A DNA stretch of 5,061 nt, taken from contig WRNS01000098.1 of NCBI GenBank assembly GCA_009776495.1, positions 1-5,061 on the forward strand, written 5' to 3'. Positions 4,973 through 5,061 of this stretch are shown here, one piece after another. The position numbers and the translations under genes are program-made. Source of the DNA: Methanobrevibacter sp. (GTDB lineage Archaea > Methanobacteriota > Methanobacteria > Methanobacteriales > Methanobacteriaceae). Every line of letters begins with the position of its first letter. The stretch's first letter is position 1. The notes beneath the pieces were generated by a model. It had not been told where the DNA came from, made no database searches, and worked only from the letters and a program-made list of their open reading frames with translations.

Positions 4973-5061
4973 ATAAATAATAAATAAAAAAAAATAATAA
5001 AAATAAAATAAAAAATTTAAAAATAAAAATTAATAATAAATAATAATAAAAATAAAAATAA
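4973..5061. other. 89-nt tract with no G or C, A-rich on the plus strand
   Basis: From 4973 to the window end every base is A or T, arranged as irregular AATAA/AAATAAA units. Read on the minus strand it is a series of T runs, including T9 at 4986-4994. It could terminate a leftward gene lying beyond the window. No plus-strand T tract over three bases occurs in it. Confidence 0.45.

Noticed and set aside
1..5061. tRNA, rRNA, insertion sequence or prophage features
   Set aside because: No GC-rich RNA-like block, transposase or integrase motif, or terminal inverted repeats with target duplication were seen on either strand.

Overview
The window is very AT-rich, with intergenic stretches of almost pure A and T. 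It carries six genes, all on the plus strand. RpoL, TFS and a Csl4 exosome subunit are archaeal proteins. The ribosome-binding sites (GAGGTG, GGAGGT, GAGGAT) fit methanogen-type translation initiation, and oligo-T stretches follow several genes. Together with the low GC, this suggests a host-associated methanogen of the Methanobacteriales, such as Methanobrevibacter or Methanosphaera. That assignment is inference from composition and gene content, not from a database match.

Layout. Positions 1-208 are an AT-rich leader with two families of imperfect direct repeats. A BioB-like radical SAM enzyme follows (209-1213); its cluster motif has the atypical spacing CX4CX2C. Next is a 542-bp gene-free stretch (1214-1755) with short duplications, a T9 tract, a block of about six tandem 30-bp units, and the csl4 promoter and leader hairpin. 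Csl4 (1756-2325) and RpoL (2591-2884) are separated by 265 bp with a T7 tract, a TATA-like element and 27-bp tandem repeats. A NUDIX hydrolase follows, best read from a TTG start at 3071. Then comes transcription factor S (3588-3902) and, 18 bp later, an unrecognised acidic membrane protein (3921-4886). The window ends in a tract with no G or C at all (4973-5061).

How the genes relate. From 1756 to 3902 the theme is RNA synthesis and turnover. RpoL is part of the RNA polymerase core. TFS rescues stalled polymerase by stimulating transcript cleavage. Csl4 is the S1/zinc-ribbon cap subunit of the RNA exosome. The NUDIX enzyme probably clears or recycles nucleotide derivatives. The membrane protein is translationally close to TFS and probably co-transcribed, but nothing in it shows a function. 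The radical SAM gene looks like a separate unit.

I do not see a clear new system. The points most worth a second look are the radical SAM cysteine spacing, the 30-bp-period intergenic block, the NUDIX start, and the TFS-linked membrane protein.
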